From NCBI GenBank assembly GCA_007449985.2, contig VIIQ02000582.1, positions 186,001-250,000 on the forward strand: 64,000 bases of DNA. The letters run 5' to 3'. Shown piece by piece: positions 34,101 through 45,700 of this stretch (position 1 is its first letter; each line of letters opens with the position of its first letter). This DNA comes from Desmodesmus armatus. Its lineage: Eukaryota > Chlorophyta > Chlorophyceae > Sphaeropleales > Scenedesmaceae. Made by a program: the position numbers and the translations under genes. Below the pieces are notes generated by a model. It had not been told where the DNA came from, made no database searches, and was given only the letters and a program-made list of their open reading frames with translations.

Positions 34101-37100
34101 AGCTGACTGTTCCACTGGTCCTTACACAACACCAACTAATCAAAGATATATTTGTCTCGCTTTCAATGTTGCTGGCAGGTGGGTTGTCGGTGCGCAACGA
34201 GGCTGCAGCGCTGCAGAACACCTCACTAGCCTGATGCATCGCTCTGGCTGTGTTTGTGCTGGCAGGTGGTGCTGCGCAACGAGGAGATCACTGCGTTGAA
34301 GCACAACCAGCCCAAGGGCCTGGTGCTGCTAGGCTTCAGCCCCTGAGCTGCCTGCGCAACTGACCCCACCCCACCTCACCTAGCTGCTGTCAGCTGTCTG
34401 TGTGTGCTGCTGGGCACCCCTTCTTAGATCAACAACTGACAACAGTAACCACCAGCTGACTGGGGTTGTGTTATGTTCTGCGGGTGCTTGTTGGCCTCAG
34501 GTAACCCCAACCCTAAGGTATTTATATCGCGGTGGAGCTGCTTGGACACCTTACTAGGTTAATGTATCGCTCTGTTGATGTATCAACACACATCGTGCTG
34601 CAGGTGGTGCTGCGCAACGAGGAGATTGCATCCCTGAAGAACATTCGGCCCAAGGGCCTGGTGCTGCTGGGTTTCAAGCCGCTGAGCTGCCTCAGGGACT
34701 ACCACACACTCAGCCCCAGCCGCTTTGTCTACCCTGACGAGCGACACTTGAGAGGCAGCACTGCAGCGTTTGTGGCGCTACATGCGGCTTGCCTGGCGGA
34801 TGAAGGTGTGTGGTGCTGACCTTGTTTGATGAGCTACAAAAAATGTGTGTTATATGTTCAGCGCCACTGGAGGGGCAGCACTGCAGTGTTTGTGGCGCTG
34901 CATGCAGCTTGCCGGGCTAACGAAGGTGTGTGGTGCTGACCTGGTCTGTGTCAGGTCAAAATCCAGAGCTCAAGCCGGGGTTTTCAGGCTAACACTGGCA
35001 GAGCTCTGTGCTCACATGCCCTGTCCCTGCTGCAAGTGGTAAAAGTCAAAAGAAGAAATGATACAAGGAAGGCCCTTGTCGACGGCTGCACTCAGAGTTT
35101 GCAGAGTTTGGTTACAGACAGGCACTGCAAAGTCCTGATCTGGCCATCTGGCAGGCTATGCTGCAGGTGTCCCACCAAAAGCATGCTGAATCATCTCTCC
35201 CCGCACCCGTGTTGGGCTCCCTCTGGTTGCAGATGACCCCCAAATAGCCGTGTGCAGCTATGTCGTAAGTGCACCACCATGTTGTATGCTGAGCACACTA
35301 CCCTCCCTGCACCCGCGCTTGGCTCCCTCTGCCTGCAGATGACCCCAAGATGGCCGTGTGCAGCTATGTGACCCGCCAGAATGCTGTATGCTGAAGCACC
35401 CCTGCCTGCACCTGTGTTTGGCTCCCTCTGTCTGCAGACGACCCCCAGATAGCTGTGTGCAGCTATGTGACCCGCCAGAATGCCATGCCCACGCTGGTGG
35501 CACTACTGCCACAACCTGAGGAGCTGGATGGGGACGAGCAGGTGCGATGGGGGTAGGAGGGGGGGATTGCAACCGTTGGTGCCACCAACATGATGGATTT
35601 CTTTATCAGCACCGCGCAGTTGAGCACATACAAGCAGGCCAATTGTATACTTACACTGGCCAAGCGCGGTGGGGGTGATGCAGTGGTGGAGTGGCACGGC
35701 ACTGCCTTACCCCCACCTGCCCGGGGGGGGGGGGGGATTTGCGCCATTTGTGCTGCCACAGCCTGAGGAGCTGGATGGGGACGAGCAGGTGCGATGGGGT
35801 AGGGGCAGGGGTAAGTGGGGTGGTTGCAACCTATGTGCATTTATGTGTAAGACACTAGGCTGTGTGTGCTTTTGAGGCAGCACGCTGCTATCCCTGCTGC
35901 ACATAATCCTGCCACATGTGAGCGTTGGGCCAACAATATGTGCTAGCAGATTGTGGCGTGCTGTTACTTGCCTAGGTTGGTGCGCCAGGCGGTGGCAGGA
36001 AGGGGAGGGGGGGGGGTGCTCATAACGCAACGTGTCTGCCGCCCTGCCATAGCTAAGTTCCAGTGTGTGCGTCACGCTTGGCGCTGACGCACTGACCCAC
36101 TTGCTTTCCGACATGCACCTTTGCACAGTAACAGCACCATCCACTGTATCGCTTGTATCTAATGCATGGCATGTAGTTATGCTGCAGGTGGTGCCCCCTG
36201 GGTTCCACTTGATACCCCTCCCCTTCAAGGACGACATACGGCAGCCGGAGGCAGACCCAGCACTGGTGTCAAGGGTGGCTGCAGGACGCACTGGGCCACC
36301 ACGCGCCAACGAGCAACAGGTGCGCAAGAACACTAACGTTGGACACTGTCAGCTGGTTTTCTGCCCTTATGCTGCAAACTTGACACTGTCAGCTGGTTTT
36401 TCTGCCCTTGTGCTGCAAAAATGACCTGTGGGTGGTGCCTGTCGTGTTGATTGTGTTGGTAGGATTGTGCGTGCCCGTCTCAACCCAGTTGTGGGATCCA
36501 TCAGTTGATCCAGCTTGCCACTAGGATGCATGACAAATCACTCACAGCTCTTGCCCAGGCTATCAACACACAAAGCAAGGCATGGTACAGGGGCCATGCT
36601 GCTGCTGTGATCTCCACACACATGCTGCCCCAGATACCCCACATGCACATGCCCTTTGCCCGTTCCATTCCACTCCAATGCAATCAACGCAAGACGTCAC
36701 ATAGGGGGCCCTTCTGGGAGAGGTTTTGCTGTGTGCTGATAGCGGTCCTGGTGGTGTGCTGTGCCTTGTGTTGCCCACCAGGTGTCGGCAGCAGTAGCAG
36801 CAATCAACGCCCTCAGTATAGATGGTGTGGATGAGGACGGCAAACCGCAGCCCTTCAGCAGCGCTGAGATTGCCAATGCAGCACTGGAGCGGCACTTTCA
36901 GGTCCTGGAGGTGAGCGCCGCTACGCTATGCCATGTCGTGCTGTACTGTGCTATGCTATGCAGATGCATTTGTGAGAGGAACGCGGCGTCGTACCCTGTT
37001 GAGACCGCTGTCAGCTCCTGGTTCCATGCTCACCTTGCACGCTGCTCAGCACAGCACAGCCGTATGCTGGGACTGAGTAGTTCTTTACTTATGGCTGCTA

Positions 37101-38312
37101 CGGTGCCGTTTTTCCTCCAACATCTTTCCCCCACAGCACTGCAGGCCCTGACTCAAGCTATGGATGAGGACCTGACAATGCCAAGCTTGAAGGAGACCCA
37201 GCCATGTTGTTGACTCCCGCACTGAAAATTTACTTCACTCACTAGTGACAGCACTACGTGTGTCACCCGCTGTTGACTTTTTTTGTGTGATTGAAATGTT
37301 GTTTGCTGCAGGCCTTGGCTCTGGATGAGGAGGTGCCTGACATTGCCGAGCTTGAGGATGACACAGAGCCAGACGCCCTGGGCATCAGCAAACACAGGAC
37401 GACACTGGTGCGGGCGAGGGGCAGGCGCAGACGCGAGGGTGTTTCCATTGCTTGACACAAGACTGTGGCATGGAAGTACTGTTGGAACTAGCACTGCACA
37501 GCAAGGCTTGTACGTGTACAGGCTTGTGCTTTTGGACGTGTGTAGTGGTGCTGGTGGTGGTGGTGGTGGCTTGAAAGGCATGGCAACAACCCAGCTACTT
37601 GATGCATCACATGGTTCCAAAGCTGGGGAGTACTAGTGCATTCAAATAGGCTGCGCGCAGACTGCCTGTAAGCTGCGCATGCGTGTGTTGCTGGTGACGG
37701 CGTTTGCAGGATGCCTTCAAGCTGGCTGTATTTGGCAGTGTGGAGGGGGCCCCGGAGAAGCAAAAGAGTGGCGGCACAAAGCGCAAGACAGATGACCCTG
37801 ATGCCAAGGTGGGTGGGCGGCAGCACTCGTTTTGAGTGTGTGTGGGAGCAAGTTGGGAGTGAAATGCATGGCTGTTAGCTGCAAGGAGCAGCCACAACAG
37901 TGCAGGTTGGCAGACTGGTTTGACCATCTGTTGGCACACTCAGGCCCGAATCACAATGCCCAAGGGGCTTTGGGCATGTGCTTGTTGCGAATGTGTGCTA
38001 CCGTCCATGCACAACCACCCCATGTTGCGGCAGTCCGATCAGTCTGACTCTGCTTTACTTTGCAACCCTGCCGCTGTTGGCGCGGCCCTGTCATCCCCCT
38101 TTCCCTAACGCCTGCAGAAGGCTATTGCTGCAGAGTATGCAGAGCATGATTGGGCAGCCTTGTCAGCTCCTGGGGCCAAGAAGGGCCTGACCAGCCTGAC
38201 CATCCCCACCCTCAAGGTATACCTGCAGCACCACGGCCTCAAGATGACAGGCAACAAGGGCGAGATCGTGCAGCGCATACAGGAGCACGTGCAGAAGAGC
38301 AGCGGCAGCTGA
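28135..38312 (+). CDS. KU70: Ku70 (XRCC6), DNA end-binding subunit of non-homologous end joining
   Basis: Binds DNA ends with Ku80. Exons: 28135-28203, 28755-28829, 29225-29335, 29635-29734, 30346-30454, 30896-31012, 31296-31350, 31960-32142, 32915-33025, 33486-33554, 33859-33969, 34604-34805, 35438-35541, 36188-36319, 36782-36910, 37312-37407, 37710-37808, 38118-38312. They sum to 688 residues in one frame. The acidic N-terminus is followed by a vWA domain (RIIALIDADQAML; TVLIFTNNSNP). The core barrel has LVLLGFKPL, SRFVYPDE and VVPPGFHLIPLPFKDD. A C-terminal SAP domain (LTIPTLKVYLQHHGLKMTG) lies at ~645-680. It is longer than the usual ~610 residues, partly from an acidic Ser/Asp segment encoded by exon 8. 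Several introns contain decayed copies of adjacent exon edges. Confidence 0.95.
32413..32763 (+). repeat. Two decoy copies of the 3' part of Ku70 exon 8
   Basis: 32413-32520 and 32660-32763 repeat the last ~104 bases of exon 8 (32039-32142), with ~90% identity by eye. The first decoy keeps a GTGTGG donor but would hit an in-frame TAG from its nearest acceptor. The second has an acceptor (GTTGCAG at 32652) in the right phase and an open frame, so it might act as a cassette exon adding another acidic block. Confidence 0.9.
33102..33150 (+). repeat. Decoy copy of the 3' edge of Ku70 exon 9
   Basis: Repeats the end of exon 9 and its donor region (GCCCTGACCTCA...GCAGTCAAAGTGGG) about 125 bases downstream, together with intron sequence. 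The donor is weaker than the original. Confidence 0.85.
34266..34365 (+). repeat. Decoy copy of the 5' part of Ku70 exon 12
   Basis: After a GGCAG acceptor it repeats the first ~80 bases of exon 12 (34604 on), encoding VVLRNEEI, but reaches a TGA at 34344-34346. Splicing here would truncate Ku70 within the core barrel. Confidence 0.9.
34862..34925 (+). repeat. Decoy copy of the 3' edge of Ku70 exon 12
   Basis: Repeats the last ~63 bases of exon 12, its GTGTGTGG donor and following intron, 120 bases further on. Confidence 0.9.
35233..35393 (+). repeat. Two decoy copies of the 5' edge of Ku70 exon 13
   Basis: 35233-35263 and 35339-35393 repeat the start of exon 13 (35438 on), each behind its own CTGCAG-type acceptor and a shared GGCTCCCTCT tract, in ~100-bp steps. 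The first is followed by a GTAAGT donor. The second runs into TGA. These are three acceptors in a row in the same phase. Confidence 0.9.
35748..35788 (+). repeat. Decoy copy of the 3' edge of Ku70 exon 13
   Basis: Repeats the last ~35 coding bases (CCTGAGGAGCTGGATGGGGA) and the GTGCGATGG donor of exon 13, after a long G run. Confidence 0.9.
37145..37213 (+). repeat. Degenerate copy of the 5' part of Ku70 exon 16
   Basis: After a CACTGCAG acceptor it encodes a diverged relative of exon 16 (ALTQAMDEDL versus ALALDEEVPD) and then a TGA. This is the most diverged of the decoys. Confidence 0.7.
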
Positions 38313-38690
38313 GAGGGATGTGGCAGCATGCAGCACGTGCAGAAGAGCAGCGGCAGCTGAGGCCTCACCCTATGGTGGTTCGGCAGCATGCAGCGCGCGG
38401 AGGAAAGCAGCGGCAGCTGAGGAGGACGGTTGCGCATGGAGGACGTGCAGAAGAGCAGCGGCAGCTGAGGCCCCACCCTAGGGTGGTGCGGCAGCATGGA
38501 GCACGCACAGAAGAGCAGCGGCAGCTGAGAGGGATGTGGCAGCAAGGCGCACATGCAGGAGAGCAGCAGGAGATGAGATATATATGGGGGCATGGAGCGT
38601 GTGCAGAAGAGCAGCGGCAGCTGAGAGGGATGTGGCAGGGTGGAGCACGAGCAGAAGAACAGGTGGCAGCTGAGAGGGGTTAGGGAGCTC
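38292..38690 (+). repeat. Tandem copies of the Ku70 C-terminal codons and stop
   Basis: About eight irregular units (~45-60 bp) of CACGTGCAGAAGAGCAGCGG followed by CAGCTGAG. They begin with the last nine Ku70 codons and continue through the 3' UTR. Each unit preserves GCAGCTGAG. Confidence 0.9.
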
Positions 38691-39756
38691 AGTGCGGAAC
38701 CCATGCTGTACAGCCGTCGCAGCTAGCTGACATGATGGGTGGCACTGCACTTTTGGCACCCATTGTCTGTTGTGTGCTCTGGCGGGCTCGGCAGCAGTGA
38801 TGGTGGCTACTTGACAAGTGCAGCAGACAGCAGTGGCTCTGCTGCAGCAGGCTGGGGGTTGCGCAATGCTGCCGCACGCGCAGCAGCTCGATTGCTGCAC
38901 TGGCTGCCTTGGCAGTGCGCTGTTGTTGGAAGGTGCCTTGCTTTGCAGTGCTTGCGCCGCAAGTTGGACGTCCTTCACACAGTTGCATGCACGTACCATG
39001 TAAGCATCTCACCCTTGGGAGCCATTGCCAGCCTAGCCCAGCAGTGACTAAGCGTGACTCCACCTTGAGCTGCACGCACAACTGCTGTGGCCGCGACCCC
39101 TTTGGCCCCTGGCTAGTGTTTGCATAGCTGCTACTAGGCACAGCAGGCTGTACACGTACGCTCCACGTCGTGCGCAGCAACCATCCATGTGCTGGTCAGT
39201 GCTGTGCTGTTTTTGCATGCAGCACCAGCACCAGGTCTCATGCATACCTCAGAAGACAGCCTGTCATCTGGTGGCAGGAGGCGCCCAGGCAGGCGGCTCT
39301 GTGGATGCTGCATAGTGCTCCGCTATGTGTTGTGGTCGCCCTTGTGGCTGGTGCATTGTGTTGCTGCATGGCTGGTGCAAACTGCCTGTCGCCAGCTGGT
39401 GGCTGCAATTACCGAAGCAGTGCAGCTGCCACAATGGATCCTGTTGCATGCTGGCCAGGCTGGTCATCAAGCCTGGCTCTGCAAGAGACAACAAGCACAA
39501 TGTGCAATGTCGCCACCATCACAACAGGGGTGACAGTAGTAGAGAGGGCATTCGATTTGGCGGGAGTCAAACTGGTCAGCGACTGACTCATGCTTGGTGG
39601 CGTTCAGAGGGCATTTGATGCCTGCACGTGTCATTGAAGGCCCCTGCATGCAATTTGGTCCGTCGCTTACAGCCCACATTGTCGCGGGCAGCATCAAGTC
39701 CATCCCCGTTGCCCCATTTCCCTGCTGTTTGCTCGGACCGCTTGGAGAAGCAAAAC
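38313..39756. other. Ku70 3' UTR and Ku70-transporter spacer
   Basis: Apart from the tandem array to 38690 and a TGTAA at 38999, I see no gene. The transporter promoter should lie in the right half. Confidence 0.5.
38999..39003 (+). terminator. Candidate poly(A) signal TGTAA for Ku70
   Basis: Perfect TGTAA 687 bases after the Ku70 stop, and the first one I found downstream. Matches the volvocalean signal; position plausible but untested. Confidence 0.5.
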
Positions 39757-42700
39757 ATGGGTCGGGGATACGAATTAATTGGCTTTGATTCAGCGAAGGA
39801 CTACGTCTTGGCCCTCAAGGATGTGCCGAAAGCAGCAAGATCACGCGTCTTCCAAAGACAGAGTGCTGGTGTGTATCAAAAGGACGCTGTGCATGTCAAC
39901 CAGCTTGGGCGCCAAGGCACCGGTTCAGCATAGAAGCAATGTTGGCCATCGGCATTGCTGACCCCAGAGATATCGTTGCTGTGCGCAGATGTGCAAATGC
40001 AGATGAAGGCAGAAAGCCATGCCAACATGAAGCACTGCTTGGTAAGCGTCCACACGTTGGCACAGCTCGAGCTCCTAGCCCTGGGTATGAGGCAACAGCA
40101 GTAGCAGCACCGCAGCAGCAGTGTCCACCAACCGCTGTGTTCACGTTTACGATGCTCAGCGCACAATCCCAGGACGAACAGCAGCAACACGGATTGCGTG
40201 ATGTCCATGGGCTGCAGTGTGCGGAATCATGTGCTGATGATGCATCACTGCACCCAAGAGGGTGCTGACTCACCAGCCTGGCCGGGTCTGACTGCACCTG
40301 TAACTGCTGTTTGTGGCTGTTGTGCTCATGCAGACAGCCTGGGACCTCATCTGTATGGTAAGTCGGACAATTTGTGACATGGAAAGGGGAGGGCACAGAC
40401 AGCATGCTTATCTGAAGCTTGCTTGTGATGCAGGGTCCCATGCAGCAGCACTAGCACAAATGGCGGGCAGTTTCATGTGTGCATCGGTAGGGATGCAGTA
40501 CAAGTGCAACTGTGTACGTTGTGCGGATGTGTTGAGCAGCAACACTTTTTTTCGCTGCTGTGAAAGTCACACGCTGCGCTGGGCTGTGCTGTGTTGTGCA
40601 GGGTGTGGGCATGATGTTGGTAAGTACGGCTGCAGCAGAGCAGCCAAGTGGTGGGAGGCACCCGCGCTGCAGCTGAATCAATGGCTACAGTAGCCTTAGC
40701 AGCTGGGGAAAGGAGGTATACGCCCGTTGCAGCTGTTGCGCTGTCGCCAACCCAGCAGCAGTCAGCCGACAGGCAGCAAATGCCAACCGGCAAAACCAAA
40801 AAACAAAAAGGCAAATGCCAACAGCCTGCAAATGCCCACAGCCGGCAGGCCTGCAAATGCCAGGGAGCCACCATACACGAGGGCCAGCGAAACAGATGTT
40901 TGAACCCTACCAGGCTGACCATCCTGGCTAGCTGCCTGGGTAATTGAGCCCTGCTGTTGCCGTGGGGCCTGGCAATTGCATGCTTGTGCAGCACGACCAG
41001 CAGTGTCCCTGCTGTGACAGGCATAATTCCACAGGTGTTCTGCTGTTGTGCTGGTGGTGTTGGGCTTGCATCACTTGACTGACACCACCTCCTGTTGCTG
41101 CCGTCTGCCTTTTTTGCTGCGACGCAGGGTGCTGGTGTGTTTGTCACGGTGAGTATGATAGGAGTGAGAAAACATACATGTGTTGAGGGGGAGGAAAGGG
41201 CTTCAACATGTATCAGCTTGTACCAACTGTGCTGAATAAGGGGTCACTTGCATCTCAATTCCTATGTTCAGCACCTGCTTGGACTCACGTTGTGATCACA
41301 AACTGACAGATGGTGCGTACTGCTGTCTGCGTCAACCACAATTGTCCTTCGCAGACTGGCTACGTGGCTGCCACCCTGTCTGGGTAAGTCGAGCTCTCAG
41401 CGCACAGACCAGAGGACAGGTCAACAAGGATCCAGCGGCACAGCATCAGCTGCATGCAGTCGCCTCAGCAGCGGCAGCATGCAGTCACTGCAGCAAGTTT
41501 GGCGTTACAACGCCCAACGCAAGGCTTGCAGCAGCAGCTATACCATGCTGTGTGCTGAGTGGCAGCAGGCAGCTCATACGGCATGCTCCTTGCCTGGCAA
41601 TGTGCTACCATGGCTGCGGCATCATGCAAGAGTGACAGCAATGAGCACTGTACAGCCCTGCCTGCATGTTCCTTTGCTGTCGTTCCCTCTGTCAACCCTG
41701 GGTGTTTCTGTCAACACCTGTCAACACCTGTCAACACCGGTCGTACGATGTCTCAAGTGCTGTGTGTTGGTATGTGTGTGCATCTGCGCAGCCCCGCCGT
41801 CATCTTGTCCTATGCTGTGGCTGGCCTGTCAGCGCTGCTGTCTTCGCTGTGTTATGCTGAGTTCGCCTCCTCCATACCACTCTCGGGTGGGGCGTACTCC
41901 TACGTGGCTGCTGTGTTTGGAGAGTATCTGGCTTGGTGAGTGTGTGGCTCGTGCGCGGCCTTTCCTTTGTGTGAACCTTTTTTGGTGAAAGGGGTGATGG
42001 TAGGAGGTGTTATAGGGGTGGTTCTCAGACTGTGGTGTCGCCAGTGAGAACGCAGGATGACATCATCTTTGTTATGCATGCTTGTGCAGGATCACTGTGG
42101 CCAATCTCATTCTGGAGTACATCCTGGCAAATGCGGCCGCCATCCGAGGTTTTGCGCCTTACTTTGCCATGCTGGTGAACAAGCCCGCTGACTTTTTCAT
42201 CTTACCCTACACAGCACCCTACGGGACCACCTACATGCTCGACTGGTGGGTTGGGATGGCTGGGGTTCCTCCCTGCAGTCCTTGCAGAATTGTTGTTGTA
42301 CATTTTGTGACTCCCGGTGTGGCGCCAACATAGGCTATGGGCAGGGTGTGAAGTTGCAAATGCTGTGCAGCCGCACATGCTCTTCCCCTTGATGATCACG
42401 AACCGCTTGACACTCCTGTGGCTCCTGTGGCTGGCCAGCAGGGCTGACATGTCCTCTCTTTGTTGCGCGCTGCCCATGAAGCCTGCAGGCCAGCTGGTTA
42501 GCAGCCTCATTTGTTCAAGCTGTTGCTTGAATTGCTTTACCATGCTGCCAGCAGCCCAGCAGATTGATGCTGACGGCTGGCACACAACTCTGAGTTAGAC
42601 ACGCATGTTGGTTGGCTGCAGGTGGGCGTTTGGTTGGTGCATGTTCCTCACCGGGCTGCTGGTGCTGGGAACTAAGGAGAGCGCCCGCTTCAACCTGGTC

Positions 42701-45700
42701 ATCACAGTGGCACACTTGGTGCTGGTGGTGTTCATCATCATTGCAGGTAGGGTAGGGTTTGACGCTCTCGTCAGGTGTTTGCTGAGGAGAGGGTAGGGTT
42801 CAGTGGTGTGCTTTTCAAAAGGAGGGTAGGGTTCAGTGGGGGGCTGGTGGTGTTCATCATCATCATCGCAGGCATCGCAGGTGGAGTAGGGTGTTTGCTG
42901 TACAGAGGGGAGGGGAGGGTTCAGTGGGGTGTATGATGTATCACAGGTAAGTGTTGCGTAGAACGCAGTGCAAATAACCAGGTGGCCCACTTGGCGCTGG
43001 TGGTGTTCATCATCATCATCGCAGGTAGGGTAGGGTTCAATGCGGTGTTTGCTGCACAGAGGGGGTGGGGGGGCAGGGTTCAGTGAGATTACTGCATTGG
43101 AGGTAGGGCTGAGTACAACACAGGTGCACATGATTGGCTGCGTGTTGCATCACGGCACCACCTGATGTTACCATGAAGCGCGCAGGTCTTGGCCATGTTG
43201 TCAGGCCCATGCACGCATCATTGCTGGCAGGGGTGAATGGGTCACGAGTGGTGCTTTGCCCTGCATGCTGCAACCCTGCATCAGCCCATGTGTGCTCAGT
43301 GCGTTCAAGCCCACTCTACAAGTCCTGCAGTCCTGCTGGTTGCTGCGTTCTCATAGCTTCACGGCGAGGTACTGCTGTTGTGCCGTGCAGGTCTCGTGAA
43401 AGCCAAGCCCAGCAATGCACAGCCCTTCTTCCCCTTCGAGGTGGGGTGCAGCTTGGAGTCAGTGACTTGCTGTATTTGCGCATCGCTTCACAGTGACTGC
43501 AATTCAGCGTGCGCTGTGGAGTCCTGGCATTGTTGTGGTTTGCTGGCTGGCCGCAGCAGAAGGGGGCCTGGGGTGTGAGGGTCCAGTAGCAGGGTGCGTG
43601 GCGCGCGCAGGAGGTCCGCGCTGTCAGAAAAGATCCAGTGGCAGCAGCTGTCGTTACACTTGGCAGGCTGAGCTTACATGCGGCTTGTGCTGTTGCTGCC
43701 ACATACGTCTGCTGCGGCTGCCGTGTATGCAGATCCGGGGCGTGTTCAACGGAGCTGCGCTTGTCTTCTTCAGTTTCATTGGCTTTGATGCTGTGGCATG
43801 CTCAGCAGAGGAGGTGAGCCGTTGACTCATCTTGTGCATATGCTGTAAGATGCCATAGGATGGGAGCAGGGCCATTTGAATCATCCGGGGCTGATGTATG
43901 ATGCTAACCAGGACGTCCATTTCACTAACCTTTTCATAACAGCATGCTTGTCTCAGTCACGAACAGAGAGCGGCCCTCAAGTTGAGGTAATGCAAGCGCT
44001 ACTTGCGTGTCTCCTTCGTCTGCAGGTGCGCAAGCCCGCCCGTGACCTGCCCCTGGGTATCATGGGTGCCCTGGGTATCGTGACCGTGTGCTACATGCTG
44101 ATGAGCGCTGCGTTGGTGCTGATGGTGGACATCCCCTACCTGCAGACAGAGCTGGCAGCACCCTTCGCATCCGCCTTCAGGTGGGCAGGCAGGCAGCGCT
44201 AGAATTGGAGGCTGTCGGTGTGCTGATATGCATGAAGTTCAGCTTACACGTCTAGTTTTCAGTCAGTCCACGAGCACAAGCTTAGTTCTAGTCAGCCCAT
44301 GCCAGGACTGGAAAGGTACAACAGGTAGGGTGTTGCATAAGGCTTACCGCGGGTGCTCACGGACCTATCTTAGGACCGTGAGCACCCGCGGTAAGCCTTA
44401 TGCAACATAGTGGGGACTTGCACATGCAGTCATCAGCTCACGTCGTTGGGCATCTTGAGTCCAGCACTAGCATAGCCAGACCCCTTCGCATCCGCCTTCA
44501 GGTGGGCAGGCAGGCAGCGTCGTTGGCTGTCGATGTGCTGGTATGCATTAATTCAGCTTACAAACTTATCTTGATTCAGTCCTTCAGCACAAGCTTATTT
44601 TCAGTCAGCCCATGCCAGGACTGGAAAGGTAACAGCAGGTAGTGGGGACTTGCAGCAGGTAGTGGGGACTTGCGGATTCAGTCGCCAGCTCACGTTGTTG
44701 GGCATCCCGAGTCCACACACCAGCATAGACAGACCCTTGGATTGACAACACAAGCGCTTTGCCTCATTCCCTGTGCTGTGTGTTGCTCCTGTGCTGCTGC
44801 AGCCATGTCGGTATGGACTGGGCCCGCTACATTGTGGCCCTTGGTGCACTCATGGGCATCGTGACCACAACACTGGTGGGTCTTGGGGTTTACTACAGCG
44901 ATGCTGCTGTTACCATGGGTGTGCTTTGTGTCTGCTGCGCCAGGGTGTGTGTGTACAGCACAACGTAGAAGCACACACTTTGTCTGTTGATAAACAGCGT
45001 GGATGAACATCGGCAATCTGTCCTTTGGCTTTGAGTGTCCAGCACTTCAACACCTGCCGGCAGACATGTACTTGGTGATCGCCCACGCATGTCTAATAGC
45101 CAACCCTCCTAGCTAGGGTACACCTTGCTGATCAACTGTGTCAAATCTAAGACCTGCTTGCCTGCTGCCGGGTTTGCCGCCACTGCAGGTTGGTATGTAC
45201 GCCACCAGCCGTATCATTGCAGCTGTGGCCCGTTCCCACCTACTGCCTCCCTTCCTGGCTCGTGTGCACCACAAGCTGGGCACCCCATACATCTCCACCA
45301 TCCTGTCGGGGGTGGCTGCAGCCATTATGGCGCTGTTCACAGGTAAAAGGCGGCTATACTGGCATGGGTTTGGCCTGAGCGGAAGCACACTGACATGCAG
45401 TTGGCAGTTGGCAGGGGCAGCAACAGTCTGCTGCATGGGTGGATAACAGCATCTGTTCGGGCCAACTTGCAAGGCAGCACAAGTGTTCAATCCTATTCTG
45501 TGGTTGTCCGCCCATACGCTGCAGTTATGTTGATAGGGCAGCTTGGGGTAGGCTTGGGCAGAGTCAGGTCTATGGTCCAGCGTGTTGGTTAGTGTGCATA
45601 TGTGTGTGTTCATCTACGTAGTTGTGTATGTTCGTTGCCGTTGTGTGCTGCAGGCTTTGAGGACTTGGTGGACATGGTGTCCATCAGCACCCTGTTTGCC

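Noticed and set aside
39170..39586. Plus-strand frame between Ku70 and the transporter
   Set aside because: Cys/Ala-rich, no motif, no splice-linked partner exons; probably UTR or spacer.
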